DNA from: Zizania palustris
Lineage: Eukaryota > Streptophyta > Magnoliopsida > Poales > Poaceae
NCBI GenBank assembly: GCA_019279435.1
Contig: JAAALK010000283.1
Location: forward strand, 60,184,642 to 60,248,641
Length of the DNA: 64,000 bases
Direction: 5' to 3'
In this document: in pieces, positions 1 through 10,337 of the stretch
Layout: every line of letters begins with the position of its first letter
Numbering within the stretch: position 1 is the stretch's first letter
Position numbers and translations under genes: made by a program
Notes under the pieces: generated by a model
What the model saw: only the letters and a program-made list of their open reading frames with translations
Database searches by the model: none
Told to the model about the DNA's origin: nothing

Positions 1-191
1 CCAAGGCAACCTAATCTCTAAGGACTCCAATAGATCAATCTACTAATATCTAGGGAAATCTAAACTGAATTGAAACAACCTAATCTCTAAAGACTCTAAT
101 AGATCAATCTACTAATATCTAGGGAAATCTAAACTGAATTGAAACAACCAGAATAAATCTAATCTGCTATTATTTAATCTATAACATTACA
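1..191 (-). repeat. Partial 3' LTR of the non-autonomous element
   Basis: The terminus ending in CA on the plus strand (190-191) matches the outer end of the LTR at 998-1420 and lies next to the polypurine tract. Within it a 69-bp unit is tandemly repeated about twice (starting near 7 and 76). Confidence 0.75.
7..150. repeat. 69-bp tandem repeat, about two copies, inside the LTR
   Basis: The string CAACCTAATCTCTAA recurs at 7 and 76 with the same downstream sequence, differing at a few bases. The LTR at 998-1420 contains shorter, more diverged AATCTGCTA-type repeats. Confidence 0.8.
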
Positions 192-995
192 CCCCTTTTT
201 TTTTAACAGCTCGTCCGCGAGCTGTACCATTGGAATCATCTGATTGAGTTGTACTTGTTGCTCTCTTTTTTTCCCCTTTTGTGGACGACCGGCCCATGAA
301 CGCCCAGATGACCCACTGGCTGTGGTGGCTAGGGTTTCTACCCTAGCCGCCGTGTCTTCACGTGGCGGCGGTGTACCAGCGGGGCGTGCGGAAGACCGCC
401 CGTGCGGCGCACGTGAAGGCGCAGGACGCGACGAGCGGTGAGCAGCGCTCGTGGTTCGTCGGCGTGCATTCAGGCGTGGCCGGCGGTGGCGCTCGCAGGT
501 GCGTGCAGGCGCGGCAAGCAGCGACCGACGTGGTGCTCCGCGGCATGCAACCCAGGCGGCGGAACGCGGGGGACCAGCGCCTGCGGGACGCGGCGAACGG
601 CGAGCAGCGCTCACGGTGCATCGGCGTGCGTGCGGGCGCGGACGGCGGCGGCGCTCGCAGGTGCGTGCGGGCACGGCAAGCAGCGGCCGACGTGGCGCTC
701 CGCGGCATGCAACCCAGGCGGCGGAACACGGGGGACCAGCGCATGGAAGCACCTTGCTGTCTTCGTCCTTGACGCCCCCATTGGTGAAGACAACAACTCG
801 ATCTGACGCTCTATCTTCGAGCAATGCCAATCTGTGGTCATGGTCGTCGAGGCGGGCATTCATCGTGGTCATATCGCCCATCATCCAAGTAACTGCTGCC
901 ATGAGGAAGTCAAGCTTCTCATCAACGGACATGGTCGCAGGATCTTGAGCGGAACCGGACATGGTTGTCGATGTTCCGATCGGCTCTGATACCAA
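174..995 (-). CDS. gag-like ORF of the non-autonomous LTR element
   Basis: This 273-codon ORF starts just inside the primer-binding site and ends in the 3' LTR. The N-terminal 65 residues are acidic and look like the start of a plant retrotransposon gag (a short ARLDDHDHRLALLE heptad-like helix). The middle is Ala/Arg/Pro-rich and contains two in-frame copies of a roughly 54-residue module, encoded by a 162-bp tandem duplication. No zinc knuckle, protease or polymerase motif is present. The open plus-strand frames across the same GC-rich stretch look like shadows. The ORF may be translated as a defective gag, or it may stay open only because the region is GC-rich. Confidence 0.5.
   Translation of the reverse strand: MVSEPIGTSTTMSGSAQDPATMSVDEKLDFLMAAVTWMMGDMTTMNARLDDHDHRLALLEDRASDRVVVFTNGGVKDEDSKVLPCAGPPCSAAWVACRGAPRRPLLAVPARTCERRRRPRPHARRCTVSAARRSPRPAGAGPPRSAAWVACRGAPRRSLLAAPARTCERHRRPRLNARRRTTSAAHRSSRPAPSRAPHGRSSARPAGTPPPREDTAARVETLATTASGSSGRSWAGRPQKGKKREQQVQLNQMIPMVQLADELLKKKGCNVID
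192..204 (-). other. Polypurine tract
   Basis: A run of A followed by GGGG on the minus strand sits directly against the 3' LTR start. This is the expected plus-strand priming site of an LTR element. Confidence 0.7.
428..752. repeat. 162-bp GC-rich tandem duplication in the gag-like ORF
   Basis: GCATGCAACCCAGGCGGCGG occurs at 543 and 705, and surrounding bases align over about 160 bp, including AGCAGCGCTC at 440 and 602. The period of 162 is a multiple of three, so the minus-strand ORF is kept. Confidence 0.85.
982..994 (-). other. tRNA-iMet primer-binding site
   Basis: On the minus strand it reads TGGTATCAGAGCC, the classic plant PBS complementary to initiator Met tRNA, three bases from the LTR end. 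Confidence 0.85.
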
Positions 996-997
996 AT

Positions 998-1420
998 TGA
1001 TACCGACTAGGGTTCTAGGCCTTCTTTTGGGAGTGCGCAGGGGGGAGAGCAGCCTGAGGTCGGCTGCAGGGAGAGAACGCAGGGGGTAGGGAGGTAAGGC
1101 GCTGCTGGAGTTGCCGGCGCCAGTTCCCTGGTTAGCCAGAATATCAAGGTAATCTCGCCCAACTCGGGGAGACCTTTATTCCTTGATGATCCCCCTATGA
1201 CACTACTAAGGCCTTTATATATTAGGCCCCCCTAATACAGATCAATCTACTATTCTTAAGGAATTACAGATCAATCTGCTATCTCTAAGGAAACAAACCA
1301 ATCTGCTAATTAAAAGGAACCCAACTAACCAACCAATCTGCTAATTAAAAGGAAACCAACTAACCAACTCCTGTTTAAAACAGCAGCATTATCTACTATT
1401 ATTTAATCTATAACACATCA
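998..1420 (-). repeat. 5' LTR of the non-autonomous element
   Basis: A 423-bp LTR that begins TG and ends CA, flanked by the PBS. On the minus strand it contains the TATA-like sequence ATATATAAAGG, derived from the plus-strand sequence near 1214-1224. Confidence 0.8.
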
Positions 1421-1680
1421 CCCAAAAAAATAGTAAAATTTCTCTTTTTTGAATGATCTCGTAAATATTGTACATTGGACCAAACACACTTGAGACCAAA
1501 GCATACATACCCACCCAGTAGATACATACATTCAACTCAACATAATTGAGTCGAAACAAATAAACCACAAACCAAGACTGCACGAACTCACCTAAACAAT
1601 GATTTTATTGTGTAACAAATGTACAAGCCATCTTAATCCCGCTGACTCGGTGATGACTCCCCAAAAAGATTGTGTAGAAA

Positions 1681-4600
1681 TCAGGTTTTGAATGCTTTGG
1701 AGGGGGCACTTTTCTGATGGAACATCGAGTGTGCATCGCTATACACCGCTACTACGTTTGATACAATTGCAAGAACAATCATAAAGACGGACAGAATTTT
1801 GTCCCACTTCTCTGCTATGCTGTGTGGATCCCTGCGAGATCAGAAGCAAAAGGAATTAGAGGCTATTTGGCTCCAGGACCTAAACTTTAGCCCGGTAATG
1901 TCGGATGCTAATCAGAAGTACTAAATATGATCTAATTATAAAACTAGTTGTAAAATCTTTAAGCTAATTCGTAAGACGAATCTATTAAACCTAATTAAAC
2001 CATGATTTGACAATGTGGGGCTGCATTAAAAATATGCTAATGATGGATTAATTAGGCTTAATAAATTTGTCTCATGAATTAGTATAGGAGTTTTACAATT
2101 AGTTTTATAATTAACTCATGTTCCGTCTTTCTAATTAACATCCAAACATCTGATGTAACAAAGGCTAAACTTTTGCCTAGGATATCCGAACACCCCCTTA
2201 AATGGCCACAACGATGAAAAACTAATGTCTTAGCCAAGCAATGTACACGACTATCCAATTTATGGAACTCAGGTTCTTCGTGTCAGCTGCTTTTCTATGG
2301 TAATAGTTAATACATGAATTTTTTTTATAAATAATATTTTTGGGGTGAAATTATATTTTTGGATAGCCAGCTCGATAATTTGCAAAACTAGGCCCTTGTA
2401 GTTGTCGACCATTGAACTGCCGACGAGGAAAAAGATACTTCCTATTGACACTTCAATTGTCGACAGGAGCAATGGCATGAAAGCAAGAGAAAATCCGAAG
2501 TGGAAAAGAAGGGTTAGAATTCCGTCGACCATTGAAGTGTCGACAGGTTGATAGGGTATAGTTGTGTAATTTTTCAGGTTAACTATCCAAAAATACAATT
2601 TCACAAAAAAAAATTATAAAAAAATCATAATACAGCAATGTGTAAATCTGCAAGTGCATGAACAGCAGTTTTTTTCCCTTTTTCCTCATGGTGCATGTGA
2701 CCAGAAGTTATATAGAATGTAGAGCTAGCTTGATCAGAAGATAAGCATTGCAATGAACATGAATTCTTCAACTTACCTTAGAGTGATTGCAGCCGGGAAG
2801 ATGAAGGCAATACAAACAGCAGCGGTCGCGCCAGTAAACTGGAAGGCGTCCCAGATACTGGGGATGAAATTTGCAGCCAAGAAAATGACCAGGAGGAGCA
2901 CTGCCGTCATTGCAGCAAATCTTGGGTTGTCAGAGGACAGAGGCCTTGATGAGGAGAAGAGAAGCCCATCCAAATTAAGCCGCAGTGCATGGAAGATCAT
3001 GGGGAACACAAGCATGAGGTGGACAGCATAGCTCACTCTAACGGCATCGTTAAGAACCGAGCTGTACGGAATGCCGAGATTTGAATCGAAGTTGGCAAGC
3101 ACATCAGACAGTGTAGATTCACCAAAGAGAAGGTATCCGAAGAAACTTGTTGTGATATACACAGTTGAGCATAGAATCAGTGATGTGTGTACTATTGGCT
3201 TGATCTGGGAAGAGTCCTTGAGCTCGTTGTGAATCGGATGAACTGCAAAATAGCAGCAAATCTCCTTACACAACTGACAAGTAAGCAGCCTTGTTGAGGC
3301 TTTAAAAGACATCAGACATTAGCTAAAAATACTGAAAAGAAATTTTGCCCTGATAAAATGAAATTTTATATTGCAAAAATAGTGCACAACCCAATCTATG
3401 ATCATTTTATCTTAGACATGGAAGTATGCTTAATTTTTTACTAATAGTTTCCGAGTAATGCTTAACGAAATGTACTGAACTTTCAGGGCGTGCAACTTAG
3501 GACATGTTTATTTCGGCTTGAGATTATAATAGTCTAGCCTATTTCTATAAGCTCAAACAAATATGTCAGGTTATCGTTCAACCCAGTTTATTTCTATAAG
3601 ATCAATTACTATAATAGCAAAGCGAAACAAACAGAGCCTTAATTGCAAATCTCAGCGACCCTCTTTTTCATACTATTCTCAATGAAATCTACTTTCTTTC
3701 ATTAAAAACTAGAATTGACTCATACCGTTATAATGACAAACGTAGGCAGTGACAAGAACTGGCACTGCTGTGAAAAGTTCCCAAACAGATGCCAGGTCAG
3801 GAACATCAGGCAACAACTTAGGCATTGGGATTTGTCCCCTGATCAACTTGACAATAGCAATCCCTGCAGTAATTATAACAAATACAACGGCCAGAGCAAC
3901 AGATATGGCAGATGTGTAGCTCAGAGAATCTGCAAGAGCCAAACGGGACACATGGAGATGTCATGAACTGGTTATACATACAACAAAATGATGTGTGGAA
4001 TAAAGATTCCACAAAAATCACAAGGCTAGTAACAAGTAGCACTTACCAACGCGCTTCAAACATGCCAGTGGGGTAAAAACGACAAGGGTAGTAACCAGGA
4101 GAACAAAGAAACGTCCAGTCCACCAATGTGTGCCAAACCATCCTTCTAAAACACCATAGTGGTGCTCACCACCAGAGGAGGTTCCAGAAAGCACATCACC
4201 TAAAGAAAGTACAGTAATGTGTAGATTAGATACTTCGATTCAATATAATGCCTCAGTAGGGATCGTGACCTTAAATAAAGAGAGGAGTGACAATTATCTA
4301 TTCCCTCCGTTCATATTGTAAGGTATTTTAGTTTTGTCGAAAGTCAAATTTTAGTAACTCCGACCAAGTTTATACTTGAAAAATATATTAACATCTACAA
4401 TGCCGAATAAATACAAGTCATATTTTATGATGGATTTTAATGAAACTAATTTGATGTTGGTATAATTTTCTATAAATTTGTTTGAAATTAGATAAGTTTG
4501 ACTTTGACAAAACTAAAATACCTTACAATATGGAACGGGGGAAAACAGCACAATGAAGATGAGAAAAAAATTTCTTGTATTTGTTCTGAAGACATCATGT

Positions 4601-5629
4601 TCTACATTTCACGATTAGCATACCATGGTAACCAGGACAGCAGAACAGAGGTTCTTGAATCGATTACCCAATTGTTTTTGAGTTAGTTCAGAATTTACTG
4701 TCTGGTCTACAAGCAGCAATAGTGGTTTAGTGGTTATGTAGATTTTCTTAAATCCAAGGTCCAAAGCAAAGCTAGTTTTCCAGAAAATTAAATGTAGAAA
4801 AAACTAAAATATTCAAATTCTAGACTGCCTAGACATACCAAAAACCCTGAGAAAAATCATGATTTTTTTAATAATTTATCATTCTCAAATGTGACCTATT
4901 TGATTATGATATCATTTTGAGACAATTACAAGTGATGTCATTTAGATCAATGATACATGCATCTGACAAAAAAACAAAATCATTTCTTAGCGGTTGCAAA
5001 TTGTTAAATCTCTCGGGAAATCGTGAAAAAAAATGATATTTTGCCACTCTCCAAACTGAGAACAATAAAGACATTACAGAAAAAACGAAATCATTTCTTA
5101 GTGGTGGCAAATTGTTAAATCTCTCAAAAAATCGTGAAAAATTGATAATTTGCCGCTCTCCAAACCGAACAATAAAGACATTACAGAATCAAAATTCAGG
5201 CTGTGCTCAAGTGATTTTACCAATAATGATCATGTAAACGATCATCACGCCGATGTTATTCACGACGACGCAGACCTGGAGCAGCCTCTTTCCCCACCAC
5301 CCGAACGCGTCTCCCATGACGGCCCCGTAGGACGGCGCGGCGACGACTCGGCTGAACCGCACGAGCAGCTCGATGGAGGCGTCGGTGAGGAGCGCGGCGA
5401 GCACGATCATGACCAGGCCGGGGACGAGCCCCAGAACCTTCATCGTGGCCGGCAGCGCCATGATTCCGGCCCCGACGATGGTGGTGGAGAGGTTGAACAC
5501 CGCGCCGGCGAAGGAGGCGCCGTTGAAATCGTGGAAGGTGGCGTCGGAGGCGGAGGCGCCGTCCTCCGGCTGCTTCGTCGGGAGCAGCGGCTCGCTGCCC
5601 TCCGGGAGCACCTCCGTGACGCCTCCCAT
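1681..5629 (-). CDS. AVT6: Vacuolar-type amino acid transporter, AVT6-like (AAAP family)
   Basis: Exons on the minus strand are 5629-5221, 4199-4047, 3929-3726, 3242-2777 and 1831-1681. All junctions are GT-AG and the joined frame is open for 460 codons, the usual AVT6 length. The protein has a short hydrophilic N-terminus (about 40 residues) and then the family motif NLSTTIVGAGIMALP in the first membrane helix. About ten further hydrophobic segments follow, including YVCHYNVHPIHNEL at the exon 3/4 join and IPSIWDAFQFTGAT near the end of exon 4. Family members are proton-coupled exporters of amino acids from the vacuole. The start is the only upstream ATG in frame and lies close to a 5' leader. 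Introns 1 and 4 carry MITEs and repeats, but no coding exon is broken. A weak TATA-like sequence lies on the minus strand near 6134-6143. Confidence 0.93.
1865..2200. mobile_element. MITE, family M1 copy 1 (intron 4 of the transporter gene)
   Basis: The two ends are inverted: CTAAACTTTAGCC..TGTCGGATG on the left and its complement near 2150-2200 on the right. The core CTTAATAAATTTGTCTC is shared with copies near 30.7 and 53.6 kb. About 330 bp with no coding capacity; Tourist-like by appearance. Confidence 0.72.
2315..2627. mobile_element. Foldback-type MITE in transporter intron 4
   Basis: The inverted ends are about 50 bp: TGAAATTATATTTTTGGATAG near 2345-2365 pairs with CTATCCAAAAATACAATTTCA near 2583-2603, and A/T-rich tips extend both ways. 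The middle holds repeated GTCGACCATTGAA-type motifs near 2405, 2457 and 2524. The overlapping 111-codon minus ORF is not supported as a gene. Confidence 0.72.
4299..4543. mobile_element. Stowaway-type MITE in transporter intron 1
   Basis: The left end CCCTCCGTTCATATTGTAAG near 4303 is the inverse complement of the right end CTTACAATATGGAACGGGGG near 4522-4541, and GTATTTTAGTTTTGTC is also inverted. TA bases flank the left end. This is the common grass Stowaway pattern. Confidence 0.85.
4967..5190. repeat. 111-bp tandem duplication at the 3' side of exon 1
   Basis: CATTTCTTAG recurs at 4981 and 5092, and the whole unit, including AACAATAAAGACATTACAGA, aligns with small differences. The second copy ends about 30 bp from the exon 1 donor site. 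Confidence 0.88.
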
Positions 5630-6150
5630 CGTCTTGTTCGCAGAGCAGCGTCGAGGATTTCAGAGCTCTAGCGGGAATCGCGCAAACAAAAATACAATCT
5701 TTGCACCAAAATAACAACAAAAGGACTAAAAAGTTCCAATCTATGTATCAACAACCCGTTACTAACACTCCAAGAAGAGATTTCGAAGCGGAACAGTTCC
5801 ACAGCTCTTGGCTTGGATCCAACAACTCCAAAAAGTTCACAAATTTCTGGGCTACGGACGGCACCACAGAAATACTGAATCTTTGCGACGGAACTGTAAC
5901 CGCCAATAAATTCGCAAAAGAAAGAAAGATAGAACAAACAACGAGTCACGAAATTCTTGGGACGGCCTGCGCAGATCGCCTTCCGTGTCGTCCAAGCGAT
6001 GAAGGGGAAATGGATTGACGGAAGAGCAGGAGGAGGATTACACAACGCTTGCCCCTCAGCTCTCCTCTCCTCCTCCCTCTCGTGTATTGTATTGCAGGAG
6101 TGCAAGACAGGGACAGGAAGACAGGAGGAGCAAGCATAAATACCCAATTA
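5630..6150 (-). promoter_or_regulatory. 5' leader and proximal promoter of the transporter gene
   Basis: A mixed-composition, partly CT-rich stretch directly upstream of the transporter ATG. The ORFs here carry no family motif. On the minus strand a TATTTATG element lies near 6134-6143, followed by a CT-rich leader. A 5' UTR intron is possible but not resolved. Confidence 0.4.
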
Positions 6151-7780
6151 CTTATCTTGTTTTTAAATTACGATAAAAATACAAGCTCTTAAACTTTTAT
6201 TCATTGAATCATTTTGTATATTTTTTACAAAATTAAATATAATTACTGCCACCTGGTAGTTTCCGTTTCTCTCGCTGCAGGTGGGACTGGAGGGTCCACG
6301 TGGCCCGGGCCCCCTGCCACGCGCGTCCCGCGCCGCTCGTTTGGGAGATTCACTCCGTGGGCCCCACCGCCCAGCTGATCAGAGGAAGAAAAAAACCTGT
6401 CCTATACTCCTATGTTCGTCTTACTATTTATATATATATATATAAATGTCATCCGCGTAGAACAACTATTCTACCGAAAAATTTATTGCTGAGTACGCTA
6501 TTCTACAGAGAAAATTCACACTATGGTGTAGAATAACATTCGTGTGTATATATATATAAGTAAATCAACTTTTACTATAATGGATTAAAACTAATAGTTA
6601 GTTAACTAATAATAGCTAGAGATAATAATTAGCTAGCTAATGGTTAGTTGGCTAAAATTAATCATGCATGTTTGTATACTTTAGACTAATAGTTGACTAA
6701 AATCGATTTTGCCCATGCTATAATAATCGTGTTATAATGGTATAGAGGGTAAAATAGTCCAAAACCCCTATTAGCTTAAATTAATTTACTATTGTGGACT
6801 AATGGGCAAACCGTTAGTTATCCAATAAACTAATAGTTAATTCACCCATTAGTTGTATTGTTTGAATGAGCTAAAAATAATTTTTAGCTGCTAACAATTA
6901 GTTGGTAGGATCTAAATAAGATCATAACCGGGTACAGTTGGGTGTCAACATTGATTACTAATCATTTTTGAATGGTTAGATTATATTGAATGAAAGAGGC
7001 GTGGCTGTATTTATGATGTAACATCTCTTTAATAGTACCATGTATTTTTAAATATTTATAAATTTGCTGCTAAAAATAATAAGTATTCAAAGTTTAAAGT
7101 TGAATTGTGCGCAGTGACAACCAAAATGACAGGGTATATTTATCAGTCAAAAGAGTACATAAAAAGCTAGATTACATTTTTATCATTTACTCAGCCAAGA
7201 ATTTATTGGTCTAAATTGGCACCTCAAATGTTCACAGAATGCCAGTTTTGTAATTTTTTAATCCGTGTACCAAATTCGAAGTTTTTTTTTTAAAAAAATT
7301 ATTATTATTTTTAAAAAAATCCAGTATACATGGTGCTAGTTTCTAATGCTCCTAAAAAGGTATAATTAACCTGGTTATTTTTATCATTTTTATAGGTTTA
7401 GCTTTAATAATGATACAAATACAAATACTATAAAGGCGATTATTATTTTCGTTGATAAGAAATAACAGAACAGTTTTTTGGGGGTCAACCATAGCTTCGT
7501 CAACGCATTGTACCGCTTCCGAAAGCAACGTCCAAGTTACGTGTCAGCAAATACCACGTGGGTATTTGTTGTTTGATTTTTGACGCTGACAGTTGCGTCT
7601 CTGTTGCCGAGTCAAACTCTGTTCTTCTTCTGCTTGTTTGCGGGGCTGCGGCTGCGGTGAGATAGATTACCCGGATCACAATTTTTTTTGTTTTTAAATG
7701 GTATGATTTTTTAGAACTTTCTTCAAGAAATAAGATTTCTTATGATTGTTAAGTTTACCTTGCAACTTATTTCAACTTAG
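6151..7780. other. Intergenic AT-rich DNA with palindromic MITE fragments
   Basis: No gene is seen. 6430-6560 contains inverted GTAGAA/TTCTAC motifs ending in GTGTAGAATAACAT, related to the element near 31.57-31.72 kb. 6570-6920 is rich in TTAGTTGGCTAA-type repeats and looks like MITE debris. The remainder is simple AT-rich sequence. Confidence 0.5.
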
Positions 7781-8255
7781 CGTATGTTTGGTTGAGCTGT
7801 AAATGCTGAAAAAGCTATTGTGAGCCGTGAGCCGTGAAAAAATTACTGTGAGCTGTGAGCTATAGAAAAGCTGAGAAACTGTTTGGTTGGAATAATTGTG
7901 GATTTATATTTTGATAGTTCATAATGTTTAGTTATATTATTAATGTGTACTTTTACATGTAAATTATTCTAATCATAAAAATTTGTAATGTTTATATGAA
8001 AATTATATATTTTTTAATTACATTAAAATTATATATATTTTTTTAAATTTTACTTTTTCAAATTTTACATGAACTGATATGTTTTAATAGCGTAGTAAGT
8101 AATATTCATTCAAAGTTGAACTGAGAATATGTAAAATCTGAGTTATACCAGTTTTTTAAATTTGTAAAGCTGGTGATCAAAAAAGTTGTTTAGTTCAGAT
8201 TCTACCTTTCGAGCCAGAAAACTAGTTCAAAAATCAGAACCAAACAGTCCCTTAA
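7781..8255. mobile_element. hAT-type MITE next to the Sirevirus insertion
   Basis: The left end GTTTGGTTGAGCTG and the right end AACCAAACAGTCCC are partly inverse complements, which is the GTTTGG-type terminus common in grass hAT MITEs. Its last roughly 75 bp are part of the 82-bp stretch duplicated exactly at 20888-20969. Confidence 0.6.
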
Positions 8256-8262
8256 TAATATT

Positions 8263-10272
8263 TGAGAAACCAAGGGTTGGTTTCGGTGTTTTGTGATGAG
8301 TGATTGACTGGATTTTACCCTATGTTCGAAGGGTACCTCCGAAGGGGCTTCGGAGGTGGTACCTCCGAAGGGTGTTCGGAGGTGTTTCACCGAAGGGTGT
8401 TCGGTGTTTGCTTGCTGCAGCTGTGCAGCGGAGTGTGCTCGTCGGAGGGGTCCGACAGTACGCGATGACTGGGTTCGTACCGAAGGCTTCGGTACTTTGG
8501 GCGGTACACCGGAGTGTGTACCGAAGGTTGGTAACCCGGAGAGGTCTCCGGAGTACTGGATACACTTGTTTGCTTGTCAGTGGTGCGCAGGGATTTCGGA
8601 GGCGACGGACAGGGTTCGAGCCGGGTGAACCTGGGTCAAGCGGGTGGCTTGATGCCAGGGGAGCGGGGAGCTCCGTCACGGTGGCTGCGAAGGTGGTCCG
8701 GGTCGGTCCTCGGGTCGAGTCGTGCCAGGTGAAGGCAGAGAGTGCGGAGCGTGGCTCCGGCTGAAGGTGCTCCGAGACAAAATCCTCGGAGGTGAGGCAC
8801 TTCGAAGGTACTCCGAATGGAGTGACTTCGGAGTTGGTGGATCAAGTCCTCTGCGGAGGCAAGGAGTTCGAAGTGTGCTCTGGAGGGAGACACTCGAAGG
8901 TGCCCGACGAAGGTCTCAGAAGTCGAGGCGCATCGAAGGCATGGTCCGGGTGAGGCTCGTCGAGGAGTGTGCTCGGGAAGAGGCACTGCGACGGAGTGCT
9001 CATGGAATGCTTCATGCGGAGGCCTTGGACGAAGGAGGGACTTCGAAGGGTGGTACTCCGAAGGTGGGGCTTCGGAGTGTGAAGGACTTCGGAGCGAGGC
9101 TAGCTTCGGAGTGAGGTTGACTTGTGGTGCTTCGGCCATGCATGGCTTCGGTACACGGATGGACGGTGTTCGAGCTGGGAGTAGCTGCGAAGCCGTGGTG
9201 ATCCACTCCGAAGGTGGTGGTGCGAAGGCCCAAGGGGCTTTGACGGCTTCGGCTCAAAACCGTCACTGTATCGAAGGACTTCTTCGGCGGAGCGAAGGCC
9301 AACAGGCTGCAGGCTTCTCGCCGAGCTACCGCACCCTCCGGTGCGAAGGGAGGTTCCAGAAGTCAACACTGTAAAGGCTGACACTGTCTGTTCTGAAAAA
9401 GGCTGACACTGTCCCCTCTGCAGCTGACAGAGAAGCCTCCAGAATAAAGGTGGACTACCTTTTGTACCCCTTAGTTCTGAAGAGACAAAATGAATGTAAA
9501 CCCTAGGGTAAAGTAGTCACTTCCTTAGGATGAATCCATGGGCTATAAATATGGGGGCTCAGTAGGTAACATTTAACACTTTGAGCATTTACTGTTGAGC
9601 TCCTGTACACAGACCTCGCTGGTTTTCATCCAGAGTTCAGTACATTTTGTGTTCCTTGTTCAAGCGGCGAAGCCCTGTTTTCTTGTGCTTTTTGCTTGAG
9701 CTCGCTTACATACCTCGCTTGTTTTTAGTGCACCGAAGCCTGTCTAGGCGAAGGATGTTTTGTGCGAAGTGTGTTTTTCAGTGTGCTGTCGCTCTGTGTA
9801 ACACGAGGCAAGACCTCGCTGCTTACTAGCGAAGCCCTGATCGTTTCCCGTTTTGCTTCCTGTGTCGAAGCCCTTAGCGTAGTCCGTTTTGTGTGCGTGT
9901 AGACCTTCGCGTACGAAGCTCAGCACCAGTTGCTGTCGCCAAGTACTTGGTCGTAGTCCTCAGAGGGCTGTCCACTCTTGCGAAGGGTGAAGTGCGAAGC
10001 CTGCTCGAAGCACCTCGTGTGCGGAGCCTGCACTGACTTAGCAGAGTAGATTTTCGATGGTTGTTCGTGGAGCGAAGTCTTCTTGGCTTCGAACTTTTGC
10101 TCCTGCAAAGCCTGTGTTCGGAGCTGTCGAAGTACCTCCGAACCAGACCTTCGAAGGTAGTGTTCGAAGCCTGTTCCGCAGAAGACAGAACAGAACCGAA
10201 GGCTAAGTTTTTAGCCCGAAATTTTAAAAGCTCCCATTCACCCCCCCTCTGGTCGCCGTTTCCGGTCCAACA
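8263..10272 (+). repeat. 5' LTR of the Sirevirus
   Basis: Begins TGAGAAACC and ends CCAACA. It is packed with short TCCGAAGG/CTTCGGA motifs that are mutually inverted and could fold. A TATAAATA box lies at 9544-9551, about two thirds of the way in. The ORFs on both strands across this LTR are shadows. Confidence 0.95.
9544..9551 (+). promoter_or_regulatory. LTR TATA box
   Basis: TATAAATA in the 5' LTR; the matching copy in the 3' LTR is at 18422-18429. It is a plausible start for the retrotransposon RNA. Confidence 0.6.
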
Positions 10273-10274
10273 AT

Positions 10275-10287
10275 TGGTATCAGAGCC
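10275..10287 (+). other. Sirevirus tRNA-iMet primer-binding site
   Basis: TGGTATCAGAGCC follows the 5' LTR after two bases. The same site is present at 19153-19165 after the second LTR. Confidence 0.9.
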
Positions 10288-10337
10288 TGGTTAAGATCAC
10301 CAGTTGACCTTAACCGGTTTTGTGATCTTTAGGCGAC

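Larger units (their letters stand above)
1..1420 (-). mobile_element. Small non-autonomous LTR retrotransposon, left LTR cut by window edge
   Basis: Read on the minus strand, this is a compact LTR element: 5' LTR at 998-1420, a primer-binding site complementary to initiator Met tRNA at 982-994, an internal region of only about 800 bp, a polypurine tract at 192-204, and a 3' LTR that starts at 191 and leaves the window at base 1. Both LTRs begin with TG followed by a shared GTTATAGATTAAATAATAG block. The internal region has a single ORF and no protease, integrase or reverse transcriptase, so mobilisation must have depended on another element. It resembles a large TRIM or small LARD. The target-site duplication cannot be checked because the left end is missing. 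Confidence 0.82.

Noticed and set aside
8300..9384. Several ORFs of 90-167 codons on both strands in the 5' LTR (and their duplicates at 17082-18283)
   Set aside because: They lie wholly inside LTR sequence, overlap each other in all frames, and stay open because of repeated TCCGAAGG motifs.
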